The notes: a model not told the origin generated them from the letters alone. Shown: positions 34,923-44,848, counted from the stretch's first letter. The stretch: DNA of 49,160 bases from a bacterium (GCA_024694145.1 JAILKD010000041.1:1-49160), one strand, 5' to 3'. Numbers and translations: made by a program.

Positions 34923-36056
34923 ATGAAAAAAATATTATTAGGCGTTTTAAGTGCATGTGCATTTATGGGAATAACAGGTTGTTCAAGTGAAAAGAAAGTA
35001 AGTGCTGAAGAAGCACAAACTGTAGTTAAAGCTGCTGCAGAAAACACACAAAAGAAATTAGAAAGTCAAGCTTCAATCACATATAAAAATTCTATTGAAG
35101 GAAAAATTACAACAAATGATGTTAAATTATTAGCTGGTTCTACTTCTTTATTTGCAATCGAAAAATCTAAGTTTAACGTTAAAAGTGAAACTAATGAAAC
35201 AGTATCATATAACATAAGCGAAAAAAAGGCTAAAATTGTAGCTGATGGGAATGCAAAAGTTAGTGGTAATATTACTTCTCAATCACTTAAAAATGTTTTA
35301 GGATGGGATTCACCAAAGAAAATGGAATATACTGCAAAAGGAAATGGCGAACTATATTACATTGATGGTGAAGAACAAGCAAATATTTATGCAAAATATG
35401 ATGCTGAATTAAATGATCAAGTAGTTAAAGACTTCAATATTCCAAATAATACATCAACAGGAAAATACAATTTTAAGAGTGTATTCTTTGCCCATGGATT
35501 ATTTGATAAAGATGAGGATGAAGAGGAAGAATCAACAACTACTACTGATTTTATCAAGGATTGGACAATATTTAAGAAAAAAGGTAAAACATACATTGCT
35601 GATTGTTCAAATCTAGAAGCATTTGACTTAGGTGAAGATTTTACTAAAGTTCAAAAAGAATTAAAAGATAAAGGAATCGTATTTAAAGTATCTAAATTCC
35701 AATTTGAAGTTAATGATGATTCTACATTAAAGAATGTGGACTTCTCATTATCACTAGACGGAAACGTTGATTTATCAAAGCTTGGATTTGATGCTGAAAG
35801 CTATAGTGGTTTAGTTGGTATCGTTGCTAAGTTCGATGCTGAAAAAGCAGCATTATTAGAAAACCTTCCTGTTGATTCATTAAGTGGCACACTTACACTA
35901 GATTTAAATTTAAATGAAGGTTTAGCATTTGGTTATGCTCCTGAAGCTATCACTGTTCCAACTGATTTAGTTAATGAACCTGAAACTGATTTAGATCAAA
36001 TAATTATTGAATTCATATTTGGAAAGCCAAAACAAAAAGAAAACGAAATGCAATAA
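34923..36056 (+). CDS. Lipoprotein of unknown function
   Basis: 377 residues. Signal peptide MKKILLGVLSACAFMGITGC with an ITGC lipobox, then a Lys/Ala/Glu-rich helical linker (VSAEEAQTVVKAAAENTQKK) and a long, probably beta-rich region with a VKSETNETVSYNISEKKAK segment. An acidic patch KDEDEEEESTTTTD lies near residue 200. Not recognised; the alternating strands resemble LolA/DUF-type lipoprotein folds, but that is impression only. GGAGGT stands 4 bases from the ATG at 34917 and 10 from 34923; the latter is preferred since it starts the signal peptide. Monocistronic. Confidence 0.8.
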   Translation: MKKILLGVLSACAFMGITGCSSEKKVSAEEAQTVVKAAAENTQKKLESQASITYKNSIEGKITTNDVKLLAGSTSLFAIEKSKFNVKSETNETVSYNISEKKAKIVADGNAKVSGNITSQSLKNVLGWDSPKKMEYTAKGNGELYYIDGEEQANIYAKYDAELNDQVVKDFNIPNNTSTGKYNFKSVFFAHGLFDKDEDEEEESTTTTDFIKDWTIFKKKGKTYIADCSNLEAFDLGEDFTKVQKELKDKGIVFKVSKFQFEVNDDSTLKNVDFSLSLDGNVDLSKLGFDAESYSGLVGIVAKFDAEKAALLENLPVDSLSGTLTLDLNLNEGLAFGYAPEAITVPTDLVNEPETDLDQIIIEFIFGKPKQKENEMQ

Positions 36057-36064
36057 AAAAAATT

Positions 36065-36092
36065 ATCCCGATTAAATTCGGGATATTTTTTT
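36065..36092. terminator. Bidirectional terminator between lipoprotein and coaD
   Basis: ATCCCGA (36065-36071) / TCGGGAT (36078-36084), loop TTAAAT, then ATTTTTTT, with an A-run on the other side. Confidence 0.85.
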
Positions 36093-36582
36093 ATTTAACT
36101 TTTTCTTCTTTTACTTTTTGAATCAATCTATCTTCAACATATTTAGGAACAAAATGACTTATATTACCATGTAGGGCAAATATTTCTTTTACTAAATGAC
36201 TTGATAAATAAGAATACTGTGTATTAGTCATTAAGAAAATTGTTTCTATTTCATTATTTAATGTTCTATTTGTTGAAGCCATTTGTAATTCATATTCAAA
36301 GTCAGTAACAGCTCTAAGTCCTCTAATTAAGGCTGTAGCACCTAATTCCTTAGCTACTTCTACTGTTAATTTATTACTTGATATTACTTCTACATTCTTA
36401 TTTGGTTTAATAACCTCTTTTATGATTTCTACTCTTTCTTCAGGAGTAAAGAATGCATTTTTGTTTGAATTAAATGATACTAAAACATATAATTTATCAA
36501 ACATTTTACTAGCACGCTCAATTATATCAATATGACCAAATGTAACTGGATCAAAACTTCCGGGATAAATTCCAATTTTCAT
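36091..36582 (-). CDS. coaD: Phosphopantetheine adenylyltransferase
   Basis: Fourth step of coenzyme A synthesis, ATP plus 4'-phosphopantetheine. 163 residues, standard size. The nucleotidyltransferase motif GSFDPVTFGHIDII is near residue 8, and RGLRAVTDFEYE and YLSSHLVKEIFALHG are conserved. It starts 2 bases after the rsmD stop codon; this rsmD-coaD order is common in Firmicutes. Confidence 0.97.
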   Translation of the reverse strand: MKIGIYPGSFDPVTFGHIDIIERASKMFDKLYVLVSFNSNKNAFFTPEERVEIIKEVIKPNKNVEVISSNKLTVEVAKELGATALIRGLRAVTDFEYELQMASTNRTLNNEIETIFLMTNTQYSYLSSHLVKEIFALHGNISHFVPKYVEDRLIQKVKEEKVK

Positions 36583-36584
36583 TT

Positions 36585-37121
36585 TTATTCCTCCTTTAAA
36601 TATATTCTAATTTGCTTATAACTATAAGCTTTTTCTTTTATTATTTTTAAGTTATGTTCTTTAATGTTATTCTCATATTCACAGACAATTAGTCCATTAA
36701 TATTAAGCATATCATTATTAATTATATATTCTATTATATCATCAATTACTTCTAATTTATATGGTGGGTCTAAAAAAATTATATCAAATTTAGTATTATT
36801 TAACTCTTCTAAACACTTTTTATAGTCTAAATTATAGGCTTTAAAGTTATCAATTTTACATGATTTTATGTTGTTTAAAGTGGTATTATATGCCTTATAA
36901 TTTAAGTCATTAAATATGCAAGATTCTACTCCTCTAGATATAGCTTCTATACCCATTGCTCCACTACCAGAAAAAAGGTCTAAAGCTAATTTCTTATTAT
37001 CCATATATGGATAAATAGAGTTAAAAATTGCACCCCTAATTTTATCTTGTGTTTCTCTTGTAGAATCAATACCAACGATATCTATTTTTTTGCCTCTAAA
37101 TTTGCCTGCAATAACACGCAT
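36585..37121 (-). CDS. rsmD: 16S rRNA (guanine966-N2)-methyltransferase
   Basis: 178 residues. N-terminal MRVIAGKFRGKKI, SAM-binding LDLFSGSGAMGIEAISRG near residue 45, and the catalytic FLDPPY near residue 118 replacing the usual DPPF/Y box. Methylates G966 of 16S rRNA in the 30S subunit. It shares a transcript with coaD. A 237-bp gap containing a 71-bp tandem repeat lies upstream. Confidence 0.93.
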   Translation of the reverse strand: MRVIAGKFRGKKIDIVGIDSTRETQDKIRGAIFNSIYPYMDNKKLALDLFSGSGAMGIEAISRGVESCIFNDLNYKAYNTTLNNIKSCKIDNFKAYNLDYKKCLEELNNTKFDIIFLDPPYKLEVIDDIIEYIINNDMLNINGLIVCEYENNIKEHNLKIIKEKAYSYKQIRIYLKEE

Positions 37122-37185
37122 ATAATCACCTTTATTTCATAATAATTATATACTATTATGATGCTTAATACAAGGCTTGTTTTTG

Positions 37186-37320
37186 CTAGTTTTATTTACT
37201 ATTTTATTTAGTTTTTATAACTAGTTATTTAAAACTCTGTAGCGAGTTCGTTATATCTAGTTATTTATATTATTTTATCTAGTTTTTATTACTAGTTGTA
37301 TTTTGCCGTGTAGAGAGTCA
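37186..37320. repeat. 71-bp direct tandem repeat, two copies
   Basis: Copy 1 begins at 37186 and copy 2 at 37257. Matched marks at a 71-bp offset include CTAGTT (37186/37257), TAGTTTTTAT (37209/37280) and TGTAG (37238/37309), with scattered differences between the copies. Each copy contains small palindromes such as ACTAGT, and the second has CTAGT facing ACTAG around TTTTATT. No coding potential. It lies between rsmD and the ABC transporter gene. Confidence 0.65.
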
Positions 37321-37347
37321 AAAAAACAGGCCTTTTTATGACCTGTT
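37319..37347 (-). terminator. Terminator of the pepV-to-ABC operon
   Basis: Read leftward: AACAGGTC, loop ATAAAAA, GGCCTGTT, then TTTTT. The 8-bp stem has one G-T pair. It lies 12 bp after the ABC gene stop codon. Confidence 0.75.
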
Positions 37348-37358
37348 TAATATTAGAT

Positions 37359-40300
37359 TTATTCTGCGCTTCTTATAGCATCTATCGGTTTCTTTCTTGC
37401 TGTTAAATATACAGGAATAAAACTTGATATAAATGCTACTACAAAACTTACGGCAAACATTAGTAATAATTGTCTTATTCCAATATGTAATACAGTAATT
37501 AAGAATCCATAATTGTTTCTAAACATTCTATTTATGAAGAAGCATGCTACGAAGCATCCAATAAACGCTAAAACGAAATTAATTATAGCAATTATAAATG
37601 CTTCTGAGAAGAATATTTTAAATACATCCATTCCACGAGCACCTATCGCTCTTAAGATTCCTATTTCACGTTTCTTATAAGAAATAGATATTGTTATAAA
37701 GTTTAGTAATAATAGTGATGCAAATACTGCAAATCCTATACCAACATATAAGAATATTTTTGCTGCAGTTTCAATAAAGCTGTTTACGCTATCAACACTA
37801 TTCATTACACTATTTTTAAGTTGATATACAATATCATTTGATTCATCATAATTAAATTTAACCATTTCTTTTAATGCAGATGTTGATTTATCTGTAATTT
37901 TACCAATCATTAATTGATAATTACCAGCTTCATCTTTTAACATATCATAAATTTTATCGTTATTTGGAAGAATTATGTGTTGTTTTTGATCATTTCCAGA
38001 ATCATCAAATACATAACGTAATCCAACAATATTATATGTTTCTTTAATATTATCATCAGAATATTGATCATTTATTTTTATATCAACACTATCATATCTC
38101 ATATAGCTAATAACTGATTTTACGAAAATATCAGCAATTTCTTTAACAAGACTAATATCACTATCATTTACTTCATATTTATCACCATTTAGCCAAATAT
38201 GACCGTTTACAACCGAGTTTAAAATATCCCATTTGTAATTATCAAATTGATAGTCTGTATCGAAAGTATGTGTGTTATAAGCACTCACGAATTTTGTATT
38301 CATTGTTGTTTGAGCTAAAATATCAAAATAGCATTGATTTGTTAAGCTTCCTGATTTTTCTCTAAATTCAGCAATAAAATCTTCAAATTCACTTTTTACA
38401 ATCTCTCTTTTATCTTCTGAAACCCAGCTTTCAAAATTATCTTTATACAAAGGATTCCACTTTGTTCCAGTTTTTTCTGATAACATTTGATCATTATTAC
38501 ATAAATCATAATATTGAATTGTTGCATTTAAAGTTTCATAAAATTCTAATAAATCCGTATATTTATTATTCACCATGCAATAATCTTTAAAGCTATCAGC
38601 AAATCCTCTGTAATAGAATTCACCAATACTTGGTTTATAGACACTTTCACCATTAACATTAAAGAATGTATTTGTTAAATCTAATCTAATATTATTTAAA
38701 TTATTAACATCAATAACTAGTTCATTATTTTGAAGAGTTGTTTTAGAACTATCTAAAAATACTATTTCATCTTTAAAGTCTTCAAATTTACCAATTCCAT
38801 TAACATAAAAATAAAATTCTTTATTTCCATCTGTTGGTTCAACGTTTATATTAATGCCACCATTATTAGTGTTTATAAACTTTGATTCTTTATATTTTTT
38901 ATAATAACCTTCCTTTAAGAATAATAAAGTATGAACTGATGTTCTTTGTAAGTTATAAAGTTCATTTTGAAGCATCATTTTAGATAAATCTGTTATATTT
39001 GTTTCAACATTTAAACTACTATATCTATTGTAATCAAAATGAGTATCAAGAATACCTGTAATTGTATATGTTTTACCATTTAATCTTAAATCTTTACCAA
39101 TCATATCATTTGCTTGATTGATTGTTACTTTTTCACTCTTATCAATTGGTCTATATCCTAGTTTAACAAATGAATCAGCAATATATTCAGTAATTATTAC
39201 TTCATTAAAGTTTGTTGGATATGTACCTAATAGGCTTCCATATTTTGTAATTTGATCTTGTGTACCTTCAGTACCACCAACAAAATAATTGCAATTAACT
39301 TTATTAGCATCAGAACTACTATATAAGTTTTCTATAGTTGTTGAGCCACTATAATTACCAATATTATAAACGCCTAAAAAATCAATGTTAAATTTATCTT
39401 TAAGCATTTTAAAATCATCATCATTAAACATTGTTTCATTTAAATAATACTTTTCAGGTTTGTTTTTGTCATAATAAGTCTTTTTCATTTTTTCAAATGC
39501 TGCATAATCAATATTAGAATCTTGTAATGATTTTACAGTATTATCAACCTTATTATAGCTAGCCATTGTATCAGCTAAACCAAACATACCAAACGCTAAT
39601 GCAGAAAGTAATATTGTAATAACTAATCTAAAACGTTTAGTTTTAAGCCCACTCGCTCCCATTTTAACTGAATCTCTCATTGGAAGTTTACTTCTAATTA
39701 GTTTTACATTTCCATCATAATCCTTAAGCTTGATATCATCTTTAGCTGTTTCTTTAAATGTTTCTTTTTGACCTTCATCATTAATTTTGGCAAACTTTTT
39801 AAATTCTTTATTTGCGGCACCATCAACACTAATGATTACATCATCATTTTGTTTTAATAAGAAACTATTAATTTCATCTAATTGTGAATTATCTAGTTTC
39901 ATTCCTTTTTTGATAGTTAAAATTTTATCGTCAACTATTTCAAGTCCATTAGATTTAATAGGTTCAACTTCATGTTTGTATTGATCAGATATAATTTTAC
40001 CATCAGATAGTTCAATAATTCTATCACCATAATATTCAGCAAATTCTCTATCATGACTTACAATAATAACAAGTTTCTCTTTTGATAACTTTTTTAATGT
40101 ATCTAAAACTTGTGCACCAGTTTTACTATCAAGTGCTCCAGTAGGTTCATCAGCCATAATTATTTCAGGATTTTTAACAAGTGCTCTAGCAATTGCAACT
40201 CTTTGTTTTTGCCCACCAGAAAGTGTATTTGGCTTTCTTTTGCCATAGCCTTTTAAATCTACTTGTTCAATTAAAGCGTTAATCGCTTCTTTATCCGCTT

Positions 40301-40643
40301 TTTTGCCTTGAAGTTCTAGTGCTAAACCTATGTTTTTTTCAACACTAAATTCTTGTAAAATATTATATTCTTGGAAAATAAAGCCAATGAATGTATTACG
40401 GTATGAATCAAAATCTGCTTGAGAAAAATCTTTACTAGATTTTCCTTTAACAATAACTTCTCCACTATCGTATTTATCAAGTCCACCAAGAACATTTAAT
40501 AAAGTCGATTTACCAGATCCACTCTTACCTAGAATAAATACCATTCCAGTTTCACTAAAATCAACACTTACACCATCAAGTGCATTTACTATTTGACCAT
40601 TTTTAGGCTTATATTGCTTTTTTAAATCTATTGCCTTAAGCAC
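37359..40643 (-). CDS. MacB-like ABC transporter, ATPase fused to FtsX-type permease
   Basis: 1094 residues. The nucleotide domain (about 1-230) has Walker A GKSGSGKST near residue 40, the signature LSGGQKQRVAIA, Walker B IIMADEPTGALD and the SHDREF switch. It is followed by a linker, one membrane segment near residue 345, a very large predicted extracellular domain (about 370-960), and three C-terminal membrane segments of the FtsX type with the conserved LRAIGARGMDVFKIF coupling stretch. MacB/BceA-type systems are mechanotransmitters or export peptides and antibiotics. The substrate is unknown. GTG start at 40643 with ATAGGAGGG. Last gene of the operon. Confidence 0.9.
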   Translation of the reverse strand: MLKAIDLKKQYKPKNGQIVNALDGVSVDFSETGMVFILGKSGSGKSTLLNVLGGLDKYDSGEVIVKGKSSKDFSQADFDSYRNTFIGFIFQEYNILQEFSVEKNIGLALELQGKKADKEAINALIEQVDLKGYGKRKPNTLSGGQKQRVAIARALVKNPEIIMADEPTGALDSKTGAQVLDTLKKLSKEKLVIIVSHDREFAEYYGDRIIELSDGKIISDQYKHEVEPIKSNGLEIVDDKILTIKKGMKLDNSQLDEINSFLLKQNDDVIISVDGAANKEFKKFAKINDEGQKETFKETAKDDIKLKDYDGNVKLIRSKLPMRDSVKMGASGLKTKRFRLVITILLSALAFGMFGLADTMASYNKVDNTVKSLQDSNIDYAAFEKMKKTYYDKNKPEKYYLNETMFNDDDFKMLKDKFNIDFLGVYNIGNYSGSTTIENLYSSSDANKVNCNYFVGGTEGTQDQITKYGSLLGTYPTNFNEVIITEYIADSFVKLGYRPIDKSEKVTINQANDMIGKDLRLNGKTYTITGILDTHFDYNRYSSLNVETNITDLSKMMLQNELYNLQRTSVHTLLFLKEGYYKKYKESKFINTNNGGININVEPTDGNKEFYFYVNGIGKFEDFKDEIVFLDSSKTTLQNNELVIDVNNLNNIRLDLTNTFFNVNGESVYKPSIGEFYYRGFADSFKDYCMVNNKYTDLLEFYETLNATIQYYDLCNNDQMLSEKTGTKWNPLYKDNFESWVSEDKREIVKSEFEDFIAEFREKSGSLTNQCYFDILAQTTMNTKFVSAYNTHTFDTDYQFDNYKWDILNSVVNGHIWLNGDKYEVNDSDISLVKEIADIFVKSVISYMRYDSVDIKINDQYSDDNIKETYNIVGLRYVFDDSGNDQKQHIILPNNDKIYDMLKDEAGNYQLMIGKITDKSTSALKEMVKFNYDESNDIVYQLKNSVMNSVDSVNSFIETAAKIFLYVGIGFAVFASLLLLNFITISISYKKREIGILRAIGARGMDVFKIFFSEAFIIAIINFVLAFIGCFVACFFINRMFRNNYGFLITVLHIGIRQLLLMFAVSFVVAFISSFIPVYLTARKKPIDAIRSAE

Positions 40644-40654
40644 AGTAATCCCTC

Positions 40655-42436
40655 CTATTCTACCGTTACTGATTTAGCTAAATTTTTTGGCCTATCAATA
40701 TCATTATTTTTATATAAAGCTACATAATATGCTAACATTTGGCATACTACAACACTTACTAAAGGTGTTAAATAGTGAGCAACATTAGGAATAATTATAT
40801 CATCTTTACTATACGCTAAAGATTCTAAAGATATAACATATCCTTTAGCTCCTCTAGAAATTGCTTCTTCTAAGTTACTTCTAACAATTGAATTAGTTCC
40901 TTCTTGAGTAACTATAGCTATTACAGGTGTACCTTTTTCAATTAAAGCAATTGTTCCATGCTTTAATTCACCAGATGAATAGCTTTCAGTATTAATATAA
41001 GATATTTCTTTTAATTTTAAAGCTCCTTCATCACATGCCCAGTAATCTATTCCTCTACCTATATAAAATATAGCATTACTATCTTTAATTTTGCTTGCCA
41101 TATCTTTAATTAGAGGTTTTAAATCTTGAATTATATTTTCTATTACTAAAGAAACTCTATTTAAATTATTCTTTAAATTAGTTTTTTGATTAGATACAGC
41201 TTTAGCTAAAATAGACATTACCGCAATACTTGCTGTATAGCTTTTAGTTGAAGCTACACTTACTTCTGTATTTGCACATATATCTAATATAAAATCGCTA
41301 AAATAAGCCATAGTTGATTCTACTGAATTAGTAATAGATACTATTTTATATCCTAAATCCTTATACTTTTTCATAACTGTAATACAATCTAAGGTTTCAC
41401 CAGATTGAGACACAAAAATAAATATTGGTTTTTTAGTCATTAAAGGATTTGAATATACCAGTTCACTAGCTATAAAGCATTCTGTAGGTATGCCACATAA
41501 TTTTTCAAAGAAATATTTACCCATAAATGAAGCATATAAGCTAGTACCACAAGCAACAAAGTTAATCTTATCACTATTTTTAATTGCTTCTATTAAGTTT
41601 TTATCAATTAAAACATTTTCGTTATCAAAATATTTTGTAATAATACGTCTAATAACATCAGGTTGTTCTTCAATTTCTTTAAGCATATAATGTTCATAAT
41701 TACCTTTTGAAATTGAATATTCATCTAGCTTTAATTCTTTATAATTAGCTTCCACTTCAAAGCCCATTAAATCAAAAATTTTAACATTATTATTTTTAAT
41801 AATAGCAAATCTTTGATCATCAAGGGATAAGAATTTATTCACATTTGATGGGAAAGCTATTATATCACTAGCAATAGTTATGCCATCATTAGATACACCA
41901 ATATTAAGTGGTGTTTTATTTTTAACACAATAAATAGTATCCATGTTTTCTTTATCTAAAATCAATAAAGCATATGAGCCTTCAAGCATACTCATAGCTT
42001 TTCTAATAGCTTGTTCTGCACTCATTTTTTTACTATAAAATTCAATTAGATTAACTATTACTTCGCTATCAGTTTCACTATAAAAACTATAATCAGATAA
42101 ATAATCTATTTTAAGTTTTCTATAGTTTTCAATTATTCCATTATGAACTAATATAAAGCGTTTATTATTAGAAATATGTGGATGACTATTTTCATAATTA
42201 ACCATTCCATGAGTAGCCCATCTAGTATGTGCTATACCCATATTTGTTTTAAATGAATAATCAGTTATTTCGCATAAATGAGCGATTCTTCCTTTGTCTT
42301 TAAAAATTTTAAAGTCATTATTACATCTAAGCGCAATACCGCTTGAATCATATCCTCTATATTCTAATTTTTTAAGTCCATCTAATACAATAGTTCTAGC
42401 ATCTAAGCTACCTACATAGCCAACAATACCACACAT
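40655..42436 (-). CDS. glmS: Glutamine-fructose-6-phosphate aminotransferase (isomerizing)
   Basis: First step of UDP-GlcNAc and peptidoglycan precursor synthesis. 593 residues. Cys2 is the N-terminal nucleophile (MCGIVGYVG), followed by the glutaminase HTRWATHG and, from about residue 240, two SIS sugar-isomerase domains (SQSGETLDCI and ending in VDRPKNLAKSVTVE-like DIDRPKNLAKSVTVE). The stop of the upstream gene is 8 bases before its ATG, so there is no leader and no room for a glmS ribozyme. Confidence 0.96.
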   Translation of the reverse strand: MCGIVGYVGSLDARTIVLDGLKKLEYRGYDSSGIALRCNNDFKIFKDKGRIAHLCEITDYSFKTNMGIAHTRWATHGMVNYENSHPHISNNKRFILVHNGIIENYRKLKIDYLSDYSFYSETDSEVIVNLIEFYSKKMSAEQAIRKAMSMLEGSYALLILDKENMDTIYCVKNKTPLNIGVSNDGITIASDIIAFPSNVNKFLSLDDQRFAIIKNNNVKIFDLMGFEVEANYKELKLDEYSISKGNYEHYMLKEIEEQPDVIRRIITKYFDNENVLIDKNLIEAIKNSDKINFVACGTSLYASFMGKYFFEKLCGIPTECFIASELVYSNPLMTKKPIFIFVSQSGETLDCITVMKKYKDLGYKIVSITNSVESTMAYFSDFILDICANTEVSVASTKSYTASIAVMSILAKAVSNQKTNLKNNLNRVSLVIENIIQDLKPLIKDMASKIKDSNAIFYIGRGIDYWACDEGALKLKEISYINTESYSSGELKHGTIALIEKGTPVIAIVTQEGTNSIVRSNLEEAISRGAKGYVISLESLAYSKDDIIIPNVAHYLTPLVSVVVCQMLAYYVALYKNNDIDRPKNLAKSVTVE

Positions 42437-42444
42437 AACCTCAC

Positions 42445-42837
42445 CTACTCTTCATAGTCAGTTTTATCAATTAATTTTGTCGACAAATTATCTCCTATTA
42501 CATAACAATCTTCTAAATCAAATAATTTTGATGCTTCTAATGCTTCATCGTATTCACCATCAAAAATCTTTTTAAGTAATTCTTGATATTCTTTTCCTAG
42601 TGCAACAAGTAATACTCTTTTATATCTTTTTAATTCTTCAATATTTACATTACCATTAATATCTAATTTAGAAATATAAACAAAAGCATTACCATCTTGC
42701 TTTAAGTCAGATAAATCAACTGATAAATCAACGATTTTTGCACAAGCATTTAATCCACTATATTTTTCAATAGTTTCATAAGCAATTTCAAATAAAGTAT
42801 CTTCTAAATATTTCTTTTCAGTAGTAACTAATTTCAT
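42445..42837 (-). CDS. Conserved-looking hypothetical protein
   Basis: 130 residues, not recognised. No signal peptide or membrane segment. Helix-strand alternation with an acidic bias (IVDLSVDLSDLKQ, LFDLEDCYVIGD). It starts at the ATGA that overlaps the trmB stop by four bases, and glmS follows 8 bases later, so it is translationally coupled into the pepV-trmB-glmS operon. No function is suggested by sequence. Confidence 0.75.
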   Translation of the reverse strand: MKLVTTEKKYLEDTLFEIAYETIEKYSGLNACAKIVDLSVDLSDLKQDGNAFVYISKLDINGNVNIEELKRYKRVLLVALGKEYQELLKKIFDGEYDEALEASKLFDLEDCYVIGDNLSTKLIDKTDYEE

Positions 42838-43460
42838 TTATATGCCTCCAATCTATATATTGGTGAATTAACACCATATTTTTCTTCAAACTCAGTTTCT
42901 ATATTAACAAAGTCTAATTCACTATTATGTAGGTCTAAATTTATGTTTTTAAGTTTATACCCATAATTATTAAAGCTTTCTAAACTAAACTCAAATAAAC
43001 CTCTATTATCTGTTTTAAAATGTATTTCTCCATGAGTCTTTAATAGTTCTTCATAAATACGTAAAAAGTTTTCATGAGTCAATCTACGTTTTGCTTGACG
43101 TTTCTTTGGCCATGGATCAGAAAAATTAAGATATATTAGATCAATAGTCTTTTTATCAAATAAATCTAATAAATTAGTTGCATCAGCATTTAATAATCTT
43201 AAATTAGGTAAATCTATTCCTTCAAGTTTTTTTGTTGCCTGCAAAATAACACTAGAATATTTTTCAAGTCCAATATAATTTATATTTGGATTAAGCTTAG
43301 CCATTTCAATAATGAATTTTCCCTTACCCATGCCAATTTCTATATTAATAGGATTATCATTATTAAATAATTCTTTTAAATTAATTTTTTGTGTTTCGTC
43401 TAATATATAACTAGATTTATTAACCTTTTCTTTTGCATTAGGAATATTTTTTCTTCTCAT
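42834..43460 (-). CDS. trmB: tRNA (guanine-N7)-methyltransferase
   Basis: Makes m7G46 in tRNA variable loops. 208 residues. The SAM-binding IEIGMGKGKFIIEMA segment is near residue 38, and the family signature FSDPWPKKRQAKRRL is near residue 118. It also has the C-terminal GEIHFKTDNRGLFEF segment. One-base overlap (TAATG) with the peptidase upstream and four-base overlap with the hypothetical gene downstream. Confidence 0.95.
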   Translation of the reverse strand: MRRKNIPNAKEKVNKSSYILDETQKINLKELFNNDNPINIEIGMGKGKFIIEMAKLNPNINYIGLEKYSSVILQATKKLEGIDLPNLRLLNADATNLLDLFDKKTIDLIYLNFSDPWPKKRQAKRRLTHENFLRIYEELLKTHGEIHFKTDNRGLFEFSLESFNNYGYKLKNINLDLHNSELDFVNIETEFEEKYGVNSPIYRLEAYK

Positions 43461-44704
43461 TATTTTGCTAGCTCCTTTATTGCATCTTTCATTATTTTTA
43501 TAGACATTTTAAGTGTATCTATATTAACATATTCATTATCAATATGACATGTTTCTTCTTCATTTGGTAGCTTAATTCCAAATGCTACTGAGTTTTTAAA
43601 GCATTTAGCATATGTACCTCCACCAATTGATATAGCCTTAGCATTATAATCATTACTATATTTTTTATAAGAATTAAGTAATGTTTCTACTAAAAAGCTA
43701 TTCTTATCTACTATATGAGGTTCCATATAATCAAGTACTTCTAGTTTATAGTTATAATCTTTTATTATTTTGTTTATATTATTAATAATACTATCATAAT
43801 CACTAAATTTAGGTGTTCTATAATTAATTATCATGCTAAATTCATTATCTTTAACATCTAAGATTGCTAGATTAGCTGTTAGATCTAGCATATCATTATC
43901 AAATGAATATGAATTAATCTTAAAAGCTTTAGTATCGTTAGTAAAATACTTACCTAAAAAATTAATGAAAATATCGTTATAACGCGTTTTTATATCATCA
44001 ACTAATAAACTAATTGCATTAATTCCAAGGCTTGGATTCATTGCGTGAGCACTTTTCCCAATATATTCTTTTTTAAATCCGTCATTTAATGAAACACTTG
44101 CTTTATCAGGAACAATATTAAATTTAACACCAGCATGTAATTCTTTAATAACTGAGTTAATTTTTCCACTTATTTTTATTGTTAGTATTCCTTTTTCACC
44201 AAAAATAACTGGGTATTCTGCATCAGGTGAAAAACTTATAGTTGGTTCTTCATCAACTTCTTTGTAGTGCTTCATACATAAAGAGCCTGATTCTTCATTA
44301 CATCCCATAATAAGTCTAATTCTTTTACTTGGAATAAAGTTTTCTTCTTTTAATTCTTTTAAAGCATAGAATGCTGCCATTAAAGATCCCTTATCATCCA
44401 TCGCTCCTCTAGCATATATTTTATTATCCTTTATCACCGGATCAAATGGATTATTATTCCATTTATCTATATTAACATCAACCACATCTAAGTGGCATAA
44501 AATACCTAAAATATCATTGCCTTTTCCATACTCAATGTAGCCACAATAATTATCTAAATTTTTAGTATAAAAACCATTATTTTTTCCGAGTTCTAACATA
44601 TGGTTTAAGCACTTAACATTACCACTACCAAAAGGTGGTACATCATTATTATATATCGTATTAATTCTAAGTATATCGAATAAATCGCTTATAAAATTAT
44701 CCAT
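43460..44704 (-). CDS. M20-family dipeptidase (PepV-like)
   Basis: 414 residues. The zinc ligands of M20 enzymes are visible: H in LCHLDVVD, D in RGAMDDKGS, E in CNEESGS, D in SPDAEYPV, and a C-terminal H in ETCHID. The lid/dimerisation domain with LHAGVKFNIVPDKAS is present. Length and order match PepV/Sapep, which cleave dipeptides in the cytosol. Start at ATG 44704, with AGGTGA in front; the GTG at 44713 lies inside that site. First gene of the five-gene leftward operon, behind a structured leader (44768-44842). Confidence 0.92.
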   Translation of the reverse strand: MDNFISDLFDILRINTIYNNDVPPFGSGNVKCLNHMLELGKNNGFYTKNLDNYCGYIEYGKGNDILGILCHLDVVDVNIDKWNNNPFDPVIKDNKIYARGAMDDKGSLMAAFYALKELKEENFIPSKRIRLIMGCNEESGSLCMKHYKEVDEEPTISFSPDAEYPVIFGEKGILTIKISGKINSVIKELHAGVKFNIVPDKASVSLNDGFKKEYIGKSAHAMNPSLGINAISLLVDDIKTRYNDIFINFLGKYFTNDTKAFKINSYSFDNDMLDLTANLAILDVKDNEFSMIINYRTPKFSDYDSIINNINKIIKDYNYKLEVLDYMEPHIVDKNSFLVETLLNSYKKYSNDYNAKAISIGGGTYAKCFKNSVAFGIKLPNEEETCHIDNEYVNIDTLKMSIKIMKDAIKELAK

Positions 44705-44767
44705 ATAATTCACCTAATATAATTATAGTATAATTATTAATAATATTAAAGCATAAAAAAAATTCCC

Positions 44768-44842
44768 CATAAAAAACAAAAAGAGTTATTAATGCCATTC
44801 TAACTCTTAATGTTATGAGAAATCTCATTTACTCTTTCTTCA
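44768..44842 (-). ncRNA. Structured leader or small RNA upstream of pepV
   Basis: Read leftward: a consensus-like promoter (44849-44877) would start RNA near 44842. The RNA contains a hairpin TGAGA/TCTCA (44816-44827), then the terminator stem AAGAGTTA (44801-44808) / TAACTCTT (44781-44788) followed by TTTGTTTTTT. An upstream AAAGAGT (44831-44837) can replace AAGAGTTA in pairing with the ACTCTTT arm, so terminator and antiterminator forms are possible. It lies 64 bp before the pepV start. It has no T-box core sequence. It is either an attenuator or an independent small RNA of about 75 nt. Confidence 0.5.
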
Positions 44843-44848
44843 TTTATT

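Noticed and set aside
44768-44842. T-box leader before pepV
   Set aside because: No T-box core (TGGNACCGCG-like) sequence; too short.
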